This document shows positions 33,613-44,418 of a stretch of 44,477 bases of DNA, one piece after another. Positions within the stretch are counted from its first letter, which is position 1, and each line of letters starts with the position of its first letter. The position numbers were made by a program, and so were the translations under genes. The stretch spans positions 1 through 44,477 of the forward strand of contig JAUWGW010000011.1 in NCBI GenBank assembly GCA_030606215.1, read 5' to 3'. Under the pieces are notes generated by a model that saw only the letters and a program-made list of their open reading frames with translations, had not been told where the DNA came from and searched no databases. This DNA comes from a bacterium (lineage in GTDB: Bacteria > NPL-UPA2 > JAUVJM01).

Positions 33613-34883
33613 AAACCCTCCATTTCCCCATAAAATATTTTCTCCACCGTTTCATGCTCATGCGGTCCGATGAGGGCGAGGTTCATCCCTCCATCGTGGA
33701 AAAGCTCCGATGACAGACGGTGCAAATCGTGAGCAGTGACTTTCTCAATTCCCTCAAGAACTTCTTCAACCGGCGGGACTCTTCCAAGCGCAAGTTTGTT
33801 CTCACCCAGCCATAGCATTCTGTTTGAAGTATCTTCCATTGAAAGTAAAATCTGCCCCCTGCAAAACTCCTTTGCCTGGAGCAGTTCTTTCTTGAAGACA
33901 TCTTTCTCCCTGACTTTCCTCATCTCCTTCAGAATAACCCTGATTGCACCGGATATACGGCGTGAATCAATTCCGGCAGAAATAACGAAAGCTCCTGTAT
34001 CAACAAATTTCTGCACATGTGAGTCTATATGATATGCAAGTCCTCTTTTCTCCCTCACTTCCTCAAAAAGACGGGAACTCATATTTCCTCCAAGAATAAT
34101 GTTCAGAATACTGAGGATATATCTGTCAGGATGGCCATGGGGAAGAGCCCTTGTGCCAAGACAGATGTGAGTCTGTGCTGTTTTTCTACTCTCTACCACC
34201 AATCGTGGTTTTGTTTGTTTCTTTTTCAAGAGTGAGGGTTTATTCCCCATTGATTTGCGGATGGATGAAAACCTTCTAAAAACCACTTCAACTATTCTCT
34301 CATGCTCCAACTTCCCTGCAACTGCGACTACTATATTGGCAGGTTTATAGAAGCTCCCTTTATATTCAGAAATATCTTTCCTGGCAAGAGAATCTACTGT
34401 CTCAGCAGTTCCGCAGATATTTGAACCAAGCGGATGTTTTCCCCACATTAATCGGCTAAAGAGAACATGAACATATTGCATCGGGAGGTCTTTCTGCCTG
34501 CTTATTTCCTCCCTGATTACACCTCTTTCTTTCTCTATATCCTCCTTCCTGAGAAGTGGATGTAGAACCATATCAGCCAAAACATCAAGAGCAAGTTCCA
34601 ATTTCCCGCCAACTACCTTTGCAAGGTAACAGGTGCATTCCTCAGTTGTGAAACCATTGAGGCTGCCTCCAACCCCTTCAATATCTTCCCTTATTTTCCT
34701 GCTGCTTCTTTTCCTCGAACCTTTAAATAAAAGGTGCTCAAGGAAATGCGAAACGCCATTATTCCTGCCCGTTTCATAACGACTACCGACACCTATCCAT
34801 ATACCGAGAGTGGCTGAATTCATCTCAGGCATCTGGAAACTAACAATACCTATCCCATTATCAAGAATAGTCTCTCTATACAT
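33609..34883 (-). CDS. M16-family zinc peptidase (processing-peptidase-like)
   Basis: A 424-residue member of the M16B group. The inverted zinc motif HxxEH is HFLEH (about residues 46-50) within NNGVSHFLEHLLFKGSRKRS. The distal glutamate is expected in the ERGVIREEISRQKD segment. The inactive second half has GGNMSSRLFEEVREKRGLAY, the R/Y pair typical of this family. It is a soluble peptidase of unknown substrate, often encoded near translation genes. It overlaps leuS by eight bases and folD by four. Confidence 0.92.
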   Translation of the reverse strand: MYRETILDNGIGIVSFQMPEMNSATLGIWIGVGSRYETGRNNGVSHFLEHLLFKGSRKRSSRKIREDIEGVGGSLNGFTTEECTCYLAKVVGGKLELALDVLADMVLHPLLRKEDIEKERGVIREEISRQKDLPMQYVHVLFSRLMWGKHPLGSNICGTAETVDSLARKDISEYKGSFYKPANIVVAVAGKLEHERIVEVVFRRFSSIRKSMGNKPSLLKKKQTKPRLVVESRKTAQTHICLGTRALPHGHPDRYILSILNIILGGNMSSRLFEEVREKRGLAYHIDSHVQKFVDTGAFVISAGIDSRRISGAIRVILKEMRKVREKDVFKKELLQAKEFCRGQILLSMEDTSNRMLWLGENKLALGRVPPVEEVLEGIEKVTAHDLHRLSSELFHDGGMNLALIGPHEHETVEKIFYGEMEGL

Positions 34884-37311
34884 TTCTTGTAACTATATTT
34901 ACAAGTTTCCCTGGAACCACGATAACTCTTTTAATTTTCTTACCTGCTAAAAGTCCCTTAATGCGGTCATCTTCAAGAGCAATTTTCTCAAGTTTCTCCT
35001 GAGAAAGGTTTGCAGGAATAGTTATTTTCTTCCTCAATTTCCCGTCAATCTGGATAACTAAGGTAATTTCCTCCTCCTTCGCAGTGTCCTCATCATAGGA
35101 TGGCCAGGATTCATTGAAAACACTTCCATCATTCCCTATTCTCTCCCATAACTCTTCACACATATGAGGGGCAAACGGGGCAAGGAGCAAAATAAGAACA
35201 CGAATTGCTTCCTGCCGGTCCTTTTGCCCAACTTCCTTCCCAACATCAATTAAATAATTGACATACTCCATCAGGGCACTTATTGCTGTATTGAAATGAA
35301 ACCTTTCAATATCCTGTGTGACTTTCTTGATTGTCCTGTGTTCACTCCTCAGGAGAGACCGTAAGTTTACAGTCTCTCCGCCTGCTTCACTCTCCGCCAT
35401 AAGTTTCCACACACGCCCTAAAAAACGAGAAATACCGTTTATCCCTTTATCACTCCAGTCTCCTCCCTCTTCATAGGGACCCATAAACATTAGATACATC
35501 CGGAAAGTGTCTGAACCAAACTTATCAATGAATGCATCAGGATTTACGACATTACCTCTTGATTTTGACATCTTCGCACCGCGATTTGTAATTGTCCCCT
35601 GATGAACGAGTTTAAGGAAAGGTTCATCAAAATGTATCAATTTGAGGTCATATAAAACCTTTGTTATGAATCTTGCATAAAGCAGGTGCAGAACAGCATG
35701 TTCTGCTCCGCCTACATAATGGTCAACCGGAAGCCATTTCCCGACAAGTTCAGGGTTAAACGCTCCATTGTCATAATCGGGCTCCGGGAAACGGAGGTAG
35801 TACCAGGATGAGCATACAAAAGTATCCATTGTATCAACCTCGCGCCGCGCAGAACGACCACACTTCGGACATTCTGTCCTGACAAACCCAGGCGCAGTAT
35901 CAAGCGGAGCTCTCCCCTTTTCCCCGGGAAGAAAATCAACCTTCTCAGGTAATAGCACAGGTAGTGACTCTTCTAAGACAGGCACCTCTCCGCAGTTCGG
36001 GCAATAAATAATAGGTATAGGAGCGCCCCAATATCGTTGACGGGATACCAACCAATCACGCAGTTTATAATGGATGCTGAACTCTGCAAGCTCTCTCTCT
36101 TTCAGGTATTCAACAACTTTTCTTCCACCTTCTCTTGAGTTCATTCCGGTAAACTCACCTGAATTTATCATTTTACCTTCACCGGTATAAGCCTCTTCAA
36201 GTTCATCAGATTCGCTCTGCTCCTCACCAAGAACGACCTTCCGCACAGGGAGAAAAAATTGTTTTGCAAACTCAAAATCCCTCTCATCATGAGCCGGAAC
36301 AGCCATAACAGCTCCCGTCCCGTAGCTCAGAAGAACATAATCAGAAATCCAGATTGGGATTCTCTCGCTATTTACAGGATTAATTGCGAAACTGCCGGTG
36401 AAAACACCTGTCTTCTCCTTCACAGTCGATGTTCTTTCAACCTCACTCTCCTGTCGTGTCTTTTCAATGTACTCAGTAACTTCTTTCTTTCTCTCACCCG
36501 TTGTTAGTTTATTAACCAGAGGATGTTCCGGAGCGAGCACCATGTAAGTAGCTCCAAAAAGTGTATCAGCTCTTGTTGTGAATACAGGAATAACCTCATT
36601 GCTTTCAGGAACCTCAAATCTTACCTCCGCACCTTCACTTCTTCCAATCCAGTTAGTCTGCATCAACTTCGTCTTCTCAGGCCAGTCAATACGGGAGAGC
36701 CCGTCAAGGAGTCTATCTGCATAATCAGTGATTTTTAAAAACCACTGTTCCATATCCTTCCTTGTGACCTGAGTTCCACATCTCTCGCAAGAGCCATCCA
36801 GAACCTGCTCATTCGCAAGAACAGTGAGACATTTCGGGCACCAGTTAACAGCAGAAAGTTTCTTGTAAGCCAGCCCTTTTTTATAAAGCTGGAGGAATAA
36901 CCACTGTGTCCAGCGATAATATTCAGGGGAACTTGTATTTATCTCTTTACTCCAATCATACATCGCCCCGATTGCTTTTAATTGCCTGCGGATATGACTG
37001 ATATTCTCCGCAGTGCTTTTTGCAGGATGTATCCCTTTCTCAATAGCATAGTTTTCCGCAGGCAGCCCAAAAGCGTCATACCCCATCGGTTCAAACACTC
37101 TGAAACCGCACATCTTTTTATACCTTGCCCACGAATCCGTCGGTCCGTAATTGTACCAGTGCCCAACATGCAATTTCTGCGCAGATGGATAGATGAACAT
37201 GACAAGACAGTAATATTTTGAGGTGCTTACGCTCATATCAAGTCTATGAGCACCTGTCTCATCCCACCTCTTCTGCCACTTCGCCTCTATTTCTTTAAAC
37301 GGATATTCCAT
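34876..37311 (-). CDS. leuS: Leucyl-tRNA synthetase
   Basis: An 811-residue class I synthetase. The HIGH motif is KLHVGH within YPSAQKLHVGHWYNYGPTDS, and the KMSKS motif is AKMSKSRGNVVNPD. The zinc-type insertion NWCPKCLTVLANEQVLDGSC and the CP1 editing domain (VFTTRADTLFGATYMVLAPE, GTGAVMAVPAHDERDFEFA) are intact. The anticodon-binding C-terminus carries the usual IDGKLRKKITIPANLSQEKL. It begins three bases after the NYN gene stop. It has no T-box-like leader; it simply continues the trp transcript. Confidence 0.96.
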   Translation of the reverse strand: MEYPFKEIEAKWQKRWDETGAHRLDMSVSTSKYYCLVMFIYPSAQKLHVGHWYNYGPTDSWARYKKMCGFRVFEPMGYDAFGLPAENYAIEKGIHPAKSTAENISHIRRQLKAIGAMYDWSKEINTSSPEYYRWTQWLFLQLYKKGLAYKKLSAVNWCPKCLTVLANEQVLDGSCERCGTQVTRKDMEQWFLKITDYADRLLDGLSRIDWPEKTKLMQTNWIGRSEGAEVRFEVPESNEVIPVFTTRADTLFGATYMVLAPEHPLVNKLTTGERKKEVTEYIEKTRQESEVERTSTVKEKTGVFTGSFAINPVNSERIPIWISDYVLLSYGTGAVMAVPAHDERDFEFAKQFFLPVRKVVLGEEQSESDELEEAYTGEGKMINSGEFTGMNSREGGRKVVEYLKERELAEFSIHYKLRDWLVSRQRYWGAPIPIIYCPNCGEVPVLEESLPVLLPEKVDFLPGEKGRAPLDTAPGFVRTECPKCGRSARREVDTMDTFVCSSWYYLRFPEPDYDNGAFNPELVGKWLPVDHYVGGAEHAVLHLLYARFITKVLYDLKLIHFDEPFLKLVHQGTITNRGAKMSKSRGNVVNPDAFIDKFGSDTFRMYLMFMGPYEEGGDWSDKGINGISRFLGRVWKLMAESEAGGETVNLRSLLRSEHRTIKKVTQDIERFHFNTAISALMEYVNYLIDVGKEVGQKDRQEAIRVLILLLAPFAPHMCEELWERIGNDGSVFNESWPSYDEDTAKEEEITLVIQIDGKLRKKITIPANLSQEKLEKIALEDDRIKGLLAGKKIKRVIVVPGKLVNIVTRNV

Positions 37312-37314
37312 GAA

Positions 37315-37797
37315 TTAGACCTTCTGATGTCGCTGGCTAAATTCTTCAAGCCAGGTACTAACTTCCCCCTCACTCATACTTTCCGGAGAAGGTTTCTCAT
37401 CATCTAAGAACTTTCTCCTCTTTTGAATACCTTTATTCAGGAGCATATCAAATTCCGATGGAGATTTTATCTTCACACCGCATTCCCTTACATCTCTTAA
37501 AATCCCTTCATCCTCACTTACCACCAGAATTGAAGCTTTTCTCTGACTATTGTTTACTATCTCCCTTATATAATCATCAGCATCCTGGCAGAATACAACC
37601 TTCAATCCTTTTTTGGAAGAAACTGTTGAGGAGTATTCATTCTCCTGTGAATCAAATACAACTTCTATTCTCACTTTTTTCTTCTCAATATAATTCTGTA
37701 AGCGCAGAAGAAATCTCTCCCTCGCCTTCTGAAGCTCTGTATACTTAAAATTGTATATCCTGAAAATAAAGTTATACCCGTCAATAATAATATGCAT
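37315..37797 (-). CDS. NYN-domain ribonuclease-like protein (YacP/Rae1 family)
   Basis: A 160-residue NYN domain related to PIN nucleases. It begins MHIIIDGYNFIFRIYNFKYT with the first acidic residue in IDGYN. FDSQENE, FCQDADDYIREIV and VVSEDEGILRDV supply the remaining acidic residues. YacP/Rae1 of Bacillus is a ribosome-associated endonuclease; the function here is inferred from family only. The ATG directly follows the trpA stop (TGAATG) and the stop is three bases before leuS, so it sits between a tryptophan operon and a tRNA synthetase gene. Confidence 0.85.
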   Translation of the reverse strand: MHIIIDGYNFIFRIYNFKYTELQKARERFLLRLQNYIEKKKVRIEVVFDSQENEYSSTVSSKKGLKVVFCQDADDYIREIVNNSQRKASILVVSEDEGILRDVRECGVKIKSPSEFDMLLNKGIQKRRKFLDDEKPSPESMSEGEVSTWLEEFSQRHQKV

Positions 37798-38586
37798 TCA
37801 ATCTCTCATCAGTTCTGTAACATAATCCCCAACTTTTTTTACTAAATTCTTTTTCCCGAGGTTACGTCTGATTACATCAATTATTGCGCTTCCAACTACA
37901 ACTCCGTCCGCCCATTTATTAACTTTCTGAACCTGCTCAGGACGAGATATTCCGAAACCAACGACAAATGGTTTATCAGTTGTTTTTCTTATCCTTTCCA
38001 AAAAAGGTCTGAGGTCATGTTCAAGTTTTTCCCTCACCCCGGTAATACCGATGTGGGAGAGACAGTATATAAAACCTGTGCTTTCCCTTGCAATAAGTTT
38101 CATTCTTTCAACCGGACTGTTTTGCGCAAGAAGAAATATGAGAGATAATCCATATCTTCCAAAAGCATTTTTCAAACGAGAGGACTCTTCAGGAGGCAAA
38201 TCAGGGACAATTATACCATCAAGACCAGCATCCGCTGCTTTCCTGGCGAGCCTCTCAATCCCGTACTGATACACAGGATTATAATATGTCATAAGGATAA
38301 GCGGGACCTGAGTATCTTTTCTCAACTTTCTCACCAGCGAGATGATTTTATCAAGATTTATATTGTTGAGAAGCGCTTTAAAAGAAGCCTCCTGAATAAT
38401 TACTCCATCTGCAAGCGGGTCGGAGAAAGGAACTCCAAGTTCAATCATACTCACACCCCTGCCAGCCAGTTCCAGAACAAGTTCTTCTGTTGTCTTCAAA
38501 TCAGGATATCCTGAAGTAAGATACACAACAAATGCCTTTTTATTCGATTCTTTGAGCCTAACAAAGGTCTCATGGATCCTATTCAC
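37798..38586 (-). CDS. trpA: Tryptophan synthase alpha subunit
   Basis: A 262-residue TIM barrel that cleaves indole-3-glycerol phosphate to indole. Catalytic Glu is in [14 protein letters not shown], the second acid in [12 protein letters not shown], and the phosphate loop in [11 protein letters not shown] and VVVGSAIID. Translation begins at a GTG overlapping the trpB stop as GTGA. It is the last trp gene. Confidence 0.96.
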   Translation of the reverse strand: MNRIHETFVRLKESNKKAFVVYLTSGYPDLKTTEELVLELAGRGVSMIELGVPFSDPLADGVIIQEASFKALLNNINLDKIISLVRKLRKDTQVPLILMTYYNPVYQYGIERLARKAADAGLDGIIVPDLPPEESSRLKNAFGRYGLSLIFLLAQNSPVERMKLIARESTGFIYCLSHIGITGVREKLEHDLRPFLERIRKTTDKPFVVGFGISRPEQVQKVNKWADGVVVGSAIIDVIRRNLGKKNLVKKVGDYVTELMRD

Positions 38587-39758
38587 TTTATCTTCCCCGC
38601 AACTATATCCACATCTTTATCCCCTCTACCGGAAAGATTTACTATAATTACCTTATTCTTATTTAGTTTTGGGGCAAATTTAACGACATATGCGATAGCA
38701 TGCGCGCTCTCAAGAGCAGGAATAATTCCCTCAGTTTCAGAAAGAAGTTTAAAACTTGACAGAGCTTCTCTGTCAGTAACTGTCACATATTTTGCTCTCC
38801 CGGTTTTCTTGAGGTAGCTGTGTTCAGGACCAACTCCGGGATAATCAAGTCCAGGCGCAACTGAATGAGTTTCCCTTATCTGCCCATCTTTATCCTGCAG
38901 GAGGTAGCTCATAGTTCCATGCAGGATACCCACTTTCCCTCTGGCAAGAGTCGCCCCGTGATGACCGCCTGCTAAACCAAGCCCGCCTGCCTCAACACCT
39001 ATGAACTGAACTTTATCTTTAATAAACGGATAAAATAACCCTAAACTATTACTTCCGCCGCCAACACATGCAACAAGATAATCAGGAAGTCTTCCTTCAA
39101 CTTTCAAAATTTGTTTCTTAGTTTCTTTCCCTATTACTGATTGAAAATCCCTCACCATCATTGGGTAAGGATGCGGTCCAACCACAGAACCAATAACATA
39201 ATGAGTAGTTAGAACATTTGTAGTCCAGTCTCTTATCGCTTCATTGATAGCATCCTTCAAAGTGCAACTTCCGCTGTCAACGGGGATAACCCTTGCCCCG
39301 AGAAGTTTCATCCGGAAAACATTCAATTCCTGTCTCTTTATATCCTCTGTTCCCATATATATATCGCACTTCAATCCAAAGAGTGCCGATGCTGTCGCTG
39401 TTGCCACTCCATGTTGACCTGCTCCCGTCTCAGCGATAATCCTGCTCTTACCCATTCTCTTAGCAAGAAGGAGTTGTCCAATCGTATTATTTATTTTATG
39501 TGCGCCGGTATGGCACAAATCTTCCCTTTTTAAATAAATCCTTGCGCCACGCAGTTTCTTCTCAAGTCTCTCAGCCCGATATAGAGAAGTCGGTCTACCT
39601 GCATACTGGGAGAGGTAATATTTAAATTCTTCCTGGAATCTCTTATCTTTCTTAGCCTGAAGGCAAACTTCGTTAAGTTCATCAAGCGCAGACATTACCG
39701 TCTCGGGGACAAATTTCCCTCCAAAAAACCCAAAACGACCTCTCTTATCAGGTAACAT
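38583..39758 (-). CDS. trpB: Tryptophan synthase beta subunit
   Basis: A 391-residue PLP enzyme joining indole and serine. PLP lysine is in [20 protein letters not shown], with [15 protein letters not shown], the phosphate-binding GGGSNSLG and GPEHSYL. It is the standard TrpB1 type that pairs with TrpA, as expected from the adjacent trpA (four-base overlap). It overlaps trpF by 11 bases. Confidence 0.97.
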   Translation of the reverse strand: MLPDKRGRFGFFGGKFVPETVMSALDELNEVCLQAKKDKRFQEEFKYYLSQYAGRPTSLYRAERLEKKLRGARIYLKREDLCHTGAHKINNTIGQLLLAKRMGKSRIIAETGAGQHGVATATASALFGLKCDIYMGTEDIKRQELNVFRMKLLGARVIPVDSGSCTLKDAINEAIRDWTTNVLTTHYVIGSVVGPHPYPMMVRDFQSVIGKETKKQILKVEGRLPDYLVACVGGGSNSLGLFYPFIKDKVQFIGVEAGGLGLAGGHHGATLARGKVGILHGTMSYLLQDKDGQIRETHSVAPGLDYPGVGPEHSYLKKTGRAKYVTVTDREALSSFKLLSETEGIIPALESAHAIAYVVKFAPKLNKNKVIIVNLSGRGDKDVDIVAGKIK

Positions 39759-40374
39759 AATTAACCCTCACGATTTGTACGAACTCCCTTAATTTCTCTG
39801 GATCCTTCTTTCCCGGCATTGATTCCACTCCACTGCTGACATCAACCATTTCCGGTTGAACTTTCCTGATTGCCTCGCCAACATTCTTAGCATCAAGCCC
39901 TCCGGAAAGGACAATCGGACAGCCAAACTTTTTTACCTCAATCGCAAGTTCCCAGTCAAAGGATTCCCCTGTCCCACCATACACTCCTTCAACAAATGTA
40001 TCAAGAAGATAGGCATTTACCCTGTATGATGGGATAGGAATAAGGTCAGTTTTATCCCTGAGTCTGAAAGCTTTGAAAACTTCACTCTCTCCCATAAAAT
40101 GCAGACAATAATCCGGTTTCTCATCTCCGTGAAACTGAAGAACATCAAGTCCACAGAAATTAGCTATATCCTCAACCGTAGTCAAGTCCTCATTCACAAA
40201 AACACCAACTTTCTTCACTGCTTTAGGCAACTCATCTATAATCTTTCTTGCAGACTCCTTTGTTATACGCCTGGGGCTCTCAGCAAAAACGAAACCAATG
40301 AAATCCACACTAAGATTTGCACATGCTCTTGCATCCTCAATATTCGTCATTCCGCAAACTTTTATCTTAGCCAT
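39748..40374 (-). CDS. trpF: Phosphoribosylanthranilate isomerase
   Basis: A 208-residue TIM barrel starting [20 protein letters not shown], the family signature with catalytic Cys. [13 protein letters not shown] and VDVSSGVES follow. The ATG at 40372-40374 is chosen because it has GGGAAAAG ahead and gives the normal protein. An open frame further upstream lies inside trpC and is not conserved. It overlaps the trpC stop by eight bases. Confidence 0.95.
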   Translation of the reverse strand: MAKIKVCGMTNIEDARACANLSVDFIGFVFAESPRRITKESARKIIDELPKAVKKVGVFVNEDLTTVEDIANFCGLDVLQFHGDEKPDYCLHFMGESEVFKAFRLRDKTDLIPIPSYRVNAYLLDTFVEGVYGGTGESFDWELAIEVKKFGCPIVLSGGLDAKNVGEAIRKVQPEMVDVSSGVESMPGKKDPEKLREFVQIVRVNYVT

Positions 40375-41158
40375 CTTTTCCCAGCAATTCCCTGACCTTA
40401 GCAGGAATATTTTCAGCACGCATAAATGCTTCCCCAACAAGAATTGCGTTTACTCCAAGGGAAATGAGAAATTCAACATCAGCCCTCGTATTAATTCCGC
40501 TTTCACTTACTATAAGTTTATCTTCAGGAACCATTCCTGAGAGCCTTTCAGTTACCTTTAAATCAACCTTGAAATTTTCAAGGTTTCTATTATTTATACC
40601 TATAATCTCAGTTCCAGAACTTATTGCTTTTTTCAACTCAATCTCGTTATGAACCTCAACCAGACAATCCATTCCAAGTCCCCGTGAAATTTGCAAGAAA
40701 TTGCTCAGAGTATCTTCCTCAAGAATCCTCACAATAAGAAGGATACTGTCAGCGCCGCTAAGTTTTGCTTCATAAATCTGATACTCATCAATAAAGAAAT
40801 CCTTTGCAAGAACCGGTTTTGAGGTAACTCCCTTAACTTCAAAAAGAATGTTCAGGGACCCTTTAAAAAAATCCTCCTCTGTAAGAACGGATATGGCATC
40901 TGCTCCTACTTCATACTCCTTAGCAATTCTAACAGGGTCAAAATCCTCTCTCAGAACTCCAGCTGAAGGAGAAGCCTTCTTTATCTCTGCAATGAGAGCT
41001 ATACCCTCTGGCTCGGAGATTGCCTTTTTGAAATCCCTTGACACAGTTCTTCCTTCCTTAATCCGGTCTTTAAGAACAGCCAGCGATACCTCCTGCTTTC
41101 TCTTTTCCACCCTTGCTTCTTTGCCCCGAACTATCTTATCAAGAATATCCCCATTCAC
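40367..41158 (-). CDS. trpC: Indole-3-glycerol phosphate synthase
   Basis: A 263-residue TIM barrel. The catalytic region ALIAEIKKASPSAGVLREDF carries the conserved K and S. FKGSLNILFEVKGVTSKPVL and AKDFFIDEYQIYEAKLSGAD follow, then GINNRNLENFKVDL and VSESGINTRADVEFL. It is a single-function enzyme, not fused to TrpF. The start shares one base with the trpD stop. Confidence 0.96.
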   Translation of the reverse strand: MNGDILDKIVRGKEARVEKRKQEVSLAVLKDRIKEGRTVSRDFKKAISEPEGIALIAEIKKASPSAGVLREDFDPVRIAKEYEVGADAISVLTEEDFFKGSLNILFEVKGVTSKPVLAKDFFIDEYQIYEAKLSGADSILLIVRILEEDTLSNFLQISRGLGMDCLVEVHNEIELKKAISSGTEIIGINNRNLENFKVDLKVTERLSGMVPEDKLIVSESGINTRADVEFLISLGVNAILVGEAFMRAENIPAKVRELLGKDG

Positions 41159-42231
41159 TACAATTTAGCTCGCTTCGTCGGACAAATTTGACTCCATGAA
41201 CGCTTAGCGCCGCGAATCCTTGATGAATTACTATACTGTCTTAAAAGTTCCAGTTTCTCAAGTGCATTCCCCGAATCAATAGAATGAGAAGCTTTAGATA
41301 TACCCTCTTTAAAATTTTTTGCCAGCCCACTTGCTATGATTGCCGCCGCCGCATTAAGAAGAACAATATCACGTCGTGGTCCTCTTTCCCCTTTAAGGAC
41401 ATTCTGCAAAATCTTTGCATTATGCTTTACACTGCCACCGCTTATTCTGTCAACCGGACATTTCTTAAACCCGTAATCACGAGGGTTCAATGTATATGTC
41501 AAAACCTTACCATTCTTAAGCTCTGCTACAATTGTCCTGCTTAGCGATATCTCATCAAGCCCATCAAAACCATGCACAACTAATGCTCTTCTTGACCCGA
41601 GATCTGAAAGAACATTTGCCAGTTTCTCAAGCAGATTCCTATCATAGACCCCCAGGACCTGTGCTTTCGCCCCGGCAGGGTTGGTAAGAGGACCAAGAAT
41701 ATTAAATACTGTCCTGATACCAATTTCCCTCCGCGGAGGAAGAGCATGTTTCATCGCACCATGAAAGATTGGAGCAAAGAGAAAAGCTATCCCGACTTTC
41801 CTGAGACATTCCTCAACTGCTTCTCTGCCAAGCATTATATTTATTCCAAGAGCCTCTAAAACATCCGCACTACCGCAGTGACTTGATACAGAACGATTTC
41901 CATGTTTGGCAACTGTGATACCTGCTCCTGCTACAACAAACGCAGCAGTTGTTGATATATTGAATGTATTACTTCTATCCCCACCGGTTCCACATGTATC
42001 AACAAGTCTTCTCCCGCGGAACCTCACTTTTACAGATTCCTCCCTCATTGCCTTTGCAAAACCCACAATCTCAGGAACTGTCTCTCCTTTCATACGGAGA
42101 GCTGTTATGAGACCTGCAATCTGTGAAGGAGCAGCCTCTCCCCTCAAAATCACTCTCATTACTGACCTGGCGTCTCTCTCAGAGAGATTTTCCCCATCAA
42201 CTACCTTAGCAATAGCCTCCTTAATCTGCAT
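41158..42231 (-). CDS. trpD: Anthranilate phosphoribosyltransferase
   Basis: A 357-residue enzyme transferring the phosphoribosyl group to anthranilate. The PRPP site is [20 protein letters not shown], with [20 protein letters not shown] and [17 protein letters not shown]. The C-terminus carries about 20 residues ([20 protein letters not shown]) beyond the usual end, of no known role. It overlaps trpG by 11 bases and is not fused to it. Confidence 0.96.
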   Translation of the reverse strand: MQIKEAIAKVVDGENLSERDARSVMRVILRGEAAPSQIAGLITALRMKGETVPEIVGFAKAMREESVKVRFRGRRLVDTCGTGGDRSNTFNISTTAAFVVAGAGITVAKHGNRSVSSHCGSADVLEALGINIMLGREAVEECLRKVGIAFLFAPIFHGAMKHALPPRREIGIRTVFNILGPLTNPAGAKAQVLGVYDRNLLEKLANVLSDLGSRRALVVHGFDGLDEISLSRTIVAELKNGKVLTYTLNPRDYGFKKCPVDRISGGSVKHNAKILQNVLKGERGPRRDIVLLNAAAAIIASGLAKNFKEGISKASHSIDSGNALEKLELLRQYSNSSRIRGAKRSWSQICPTKRAKL

Positions 42232-42808
42232 ATCTCATTCCCCCTTTAAACTTCAAGAAATTAGAGAGGAGTTTCTTCCCTTCGGCTGTAAGAATTGATT
42301 CTGGATGAAACTGGACTCCATCAATAAGGAAACTGCAATGCCGTATACCCATTATTACTCCTTCCTTTGTATAGGCACTTATCTCAAAACAATCAGGCAA
42401 ACTTTCCTTATCCACAATAAGTGAATGATACCTTGTAGCGGTGAAAGGAGAAGGCAGTTCCTCAAATATACCTTTGCCGTCATGAAAGATTTCGGATGTC
42501 TTCCCGTGCATAAGTTTCCCCGCAAGAACAACTTTCCCTCCAAATTCCTCTGCAATAGCCTGATGCCCGAGACAAACTCCAAGAATAGGGATAACTCCGG
42601 CAAACTTCCTGACAACTTCCTTTGAAAGTCCGGCTTGTGAAGGAACTCCGGGACCAGGAGATATGACAATTCCATCAGGGGACAGTTTTTTAACTTCCTC
42701 CACATGAAAAGCATCATTGCGCCTTACCACAACCTCCTCACCAAGTTCACCGAGATACTGGAAGAGGTTATAGGTAAAAGAATCGTAGTTATCCACGAGA
42801 AAAATCAT
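42221..42808 (-). CDS. trpG: Anthranilate/aminodeoxychorismate synthase glutaminase subunit
   Basis: A 195-residue class I GATase. It begins [20 protein letters not shown], with [19 protein letters not shown], the nucleophile Cys in [17 protein letters not shown] and a closing [15 protein letters not shown]. It gives ammonia to TrpE. It may also serve folate synthesis, as the family commonly does. Its start lies 20 bases inside trpE. Confidence 0.96.
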   Translation of the reverse strand: MIFLVDNYDSFTYNLFQYLGELGEEVVVRRNDAFHVEEVKKLSPDGIVISPGPGVPSQAGLSKEVVRKFAGVIPILGVCLGHQAIAEEFGGKVVLAGKLMHGKTSEIFHDGKGIFEELPSPFTATRYHSLIVDKESLPDCFEISAYTKEGVIMGIRHCSFLIDGVQFHPESILTAEGKKLLSNFLKFKGGMRYAD

Positions 42809-44279
42809 TTCCTGCCTCTGACAAAGCTTTTAAAAGAGCCTGTGCCTTATTTGCTGTCTCCTGGAACTCTCTCTCAGGAATTGAGTCCGCCACAATACCA
42901 GCTCCAACCTGTATATAAACCTGTTTCTCCTGTACCAGCACTGTTCTTATTGTAATACATGTATCCATCACTCCTGAGAAACCGAAATAACCCACAGCTC
43001 CGGCATATGGACCTCTCCTTGTCGGTTCAAGTTCATCAATGATTTCCATTGCCCTTATCTTTGGAGCGCCTGAGACAGTGCCTGCAGGGAAAGAAGCCCG
43101 CAGGACATCAAAAGAATCCTTGCCGCCCTCAAGTTCTCCACGTATGTTGGAAACAATATGCATAACATGAGAATACCGTTCTACTGTCATAAATTCAGTA
43201 ACGTTCACAGTTCCAACCTTTGCAACGCGCCCTAAGTCATTCCTCCCAAGGTCAACTAACATGAGATGTTCAGCCCTTTCCTTCTCATCGGCTAAAAGAG
43301 CTCTTTCCAGCTCGTTATCCTCATTAGAAGTTTTACCCCTTCTCCTTGTCCCTGCAATTGGGCGAATGGTTACCTCATCACCGCAAACTCTCACAAGTAC
43401 CTCAGGTGAGGAGCCAACAAGATACATATCCCCGAACTTCAAATAAAACATATAGGGTGAAGGATTTATCCTGCGCAGTGCCTGGTAGATATCAAAAGGA
43501 GAACTGGCAAGATGTGTCTTCAACCGCTGGGATAAGACCACCTGGAAAATATCCCCTTTCCTGATATACTCCTTCGCCTTTCTTACAGCTTTACAGAAAT
43601 CGCCTTCACTGAAATTTGATTGAATCTCAGGCTGAAGTGGAGCTTCTCTTAAAGAGATTGGCGTCGCTACTTCAGGCACTTCTTTCTTGAGAGACTCAAC
43701 TATTCCCTCAATTTTCTCAATTGCCTCGTGATAAGCTGCATCCGGATCTCCTTCAATATATGCATTTGAGACAATCTTCACAGAAGAGCTAACATGGTCA
43801 AATATTAGAAGAGTCTTACTCAAAATGAAATATAAGTCAGGCAGTCCAAGGTCGTCTGTATTTTCATCAGGAAGCTTTTCAAAAAAACGAACCGTATCGT
43901 AACTCAGATATCCAACCGCTCCCCCGTAAAATGGAGGAAGATTTTCATAAGAGTTCGCTTTGTATTTACTCATACAATCTTTCAGCAAATGAAGTGGGTC
44001 ACGGTTTTCAAGATTAACAGTTTCACACTTCTCCCCCCTCACTATTTCTGCTCTTTTCCCTTTACATCGTAGAACAAAATCAGGTTCTGCACTGAGAAAA
44101 GAGTAACGTCCAAGTTTCCCTCTCTCAGCACTTTCAAGAATGTATGCATATTCACTTTGAGGAAGTTTCTGAAAAGCAGAAATCGGGTTTTCTCCCTCCA
44201 TAGGCAATTCCCTGTAAACAGGGATACAATTCACCCTTTTAGATGCTTTCCTGAACTCTTCAATAGTCGGATGATACAT
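42789..44279 (-). CDS. trpE: Anthranilate synthase component I
   Basis: A 496-residue chorismate-utilising enzyme. The N-terminal region has the tryptophan feedback element [15 protein letters not shown]. The chorismate-binding domain has [66 protein letters not shown] and [16 protein letters not shown]. It opens a complete trpEGDCFBA operon in which every junction overlaps or abuts. No Shine-Dalgarno sequence is visible before the ATG, and the promoter predicted just upstream would give a 5' leader of only several bases, so translation may be nearly leaderless. Confidence 0.96.
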   Translation of the reverse strand: MYHPTIEEFRKASKRVNCIPVYRELPMEGENPISAFQKLPQSEYAYILESAERGKLGRYSFLSAEPDFVLRCKGKRAEIVRGEKCETVNLENRDPLHLLKDCMSKYKANSYENLPPFYGGAVGYLSYDTVRFFEKLPDENTDDLGLPDLYFILSKTLLIFDHVSSSVKIVSNAYIEGDPDAAYHEAIEKIEGIVESLKKEVPEVATPISLREAPLQPEIQSNFSEGDFCKAVRKAKEYIRKGDIFQVVLSQRLKTHLASSPFDIYQALRRINPSPYMFYLKFGDMYLVGSSPEVLVRVCGDEVTIRPIAGTRRRGKTSNEDNELERALLADEKERAEHLMLVDLGRNDLGRVAKVGTVNVTEFMTVERYSHVMHIVSNIRGELEGGKDSFDVLRASFPAGTVSGAPKIRAMEIIDELEPTRRGPYAGAVGYFGFSGVMDTCITIRTVLVQEKQVYIQVGAGIVADSIPEREFQETANKAQALLKALSEAGNDFSRG

Positions 44280-44293
44280 AATATACGGGGAGA

Positions 44294-44322
44294 ATTCTAC
44301 CAGAGAAAGACCATCAATGCAA
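44294..44322 (-). promoter_or_regulatory. Predicted trpE promoter
   Basis: Minus-strand TTGCAT (44317-44322), 17 bases, then TAGAAT (44294-44299). Transcription would start near 44287, about eight bases before the trpE ATG. A perfect TTGACA further upstream (44339-44344) has only a weak -10 (TGCATT) at the right distance and could be a second promoter. There is no room for a Trp leader peptide or attenuator. Confidence 0.55.
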
Positions 44323-44357
44323 CAAAATCATAGAGGCGTGTCAAGACAATTTAAAAA

Positions 44358-44418
44358 TGTCCTATTTTTAGCAAAATCAAAGTGTCCTATTTTGATAATT
44401 GTTTTCAATAATTGTTTT
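44358..44418. repeat. Direct repeats TGTCCTATTTT and ATAATTGTTTT upstream of trpE
   Basis: TGTCCTATTTT occurs at 44358-44368 and 44383-44393, 25 bases apart. It is followed by two copies of an ATAATTGTTTT motif (about 44395-44405 and 44408-44418). A related TAGGACAT sequence stands at about 10172-10179 beyond the PIN module. Such AGGACA-type ends occur at borders of some insertion sequences, but no transposase is present. The remaining sequence to 44477 shows no gene. Confidence 0.45.
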
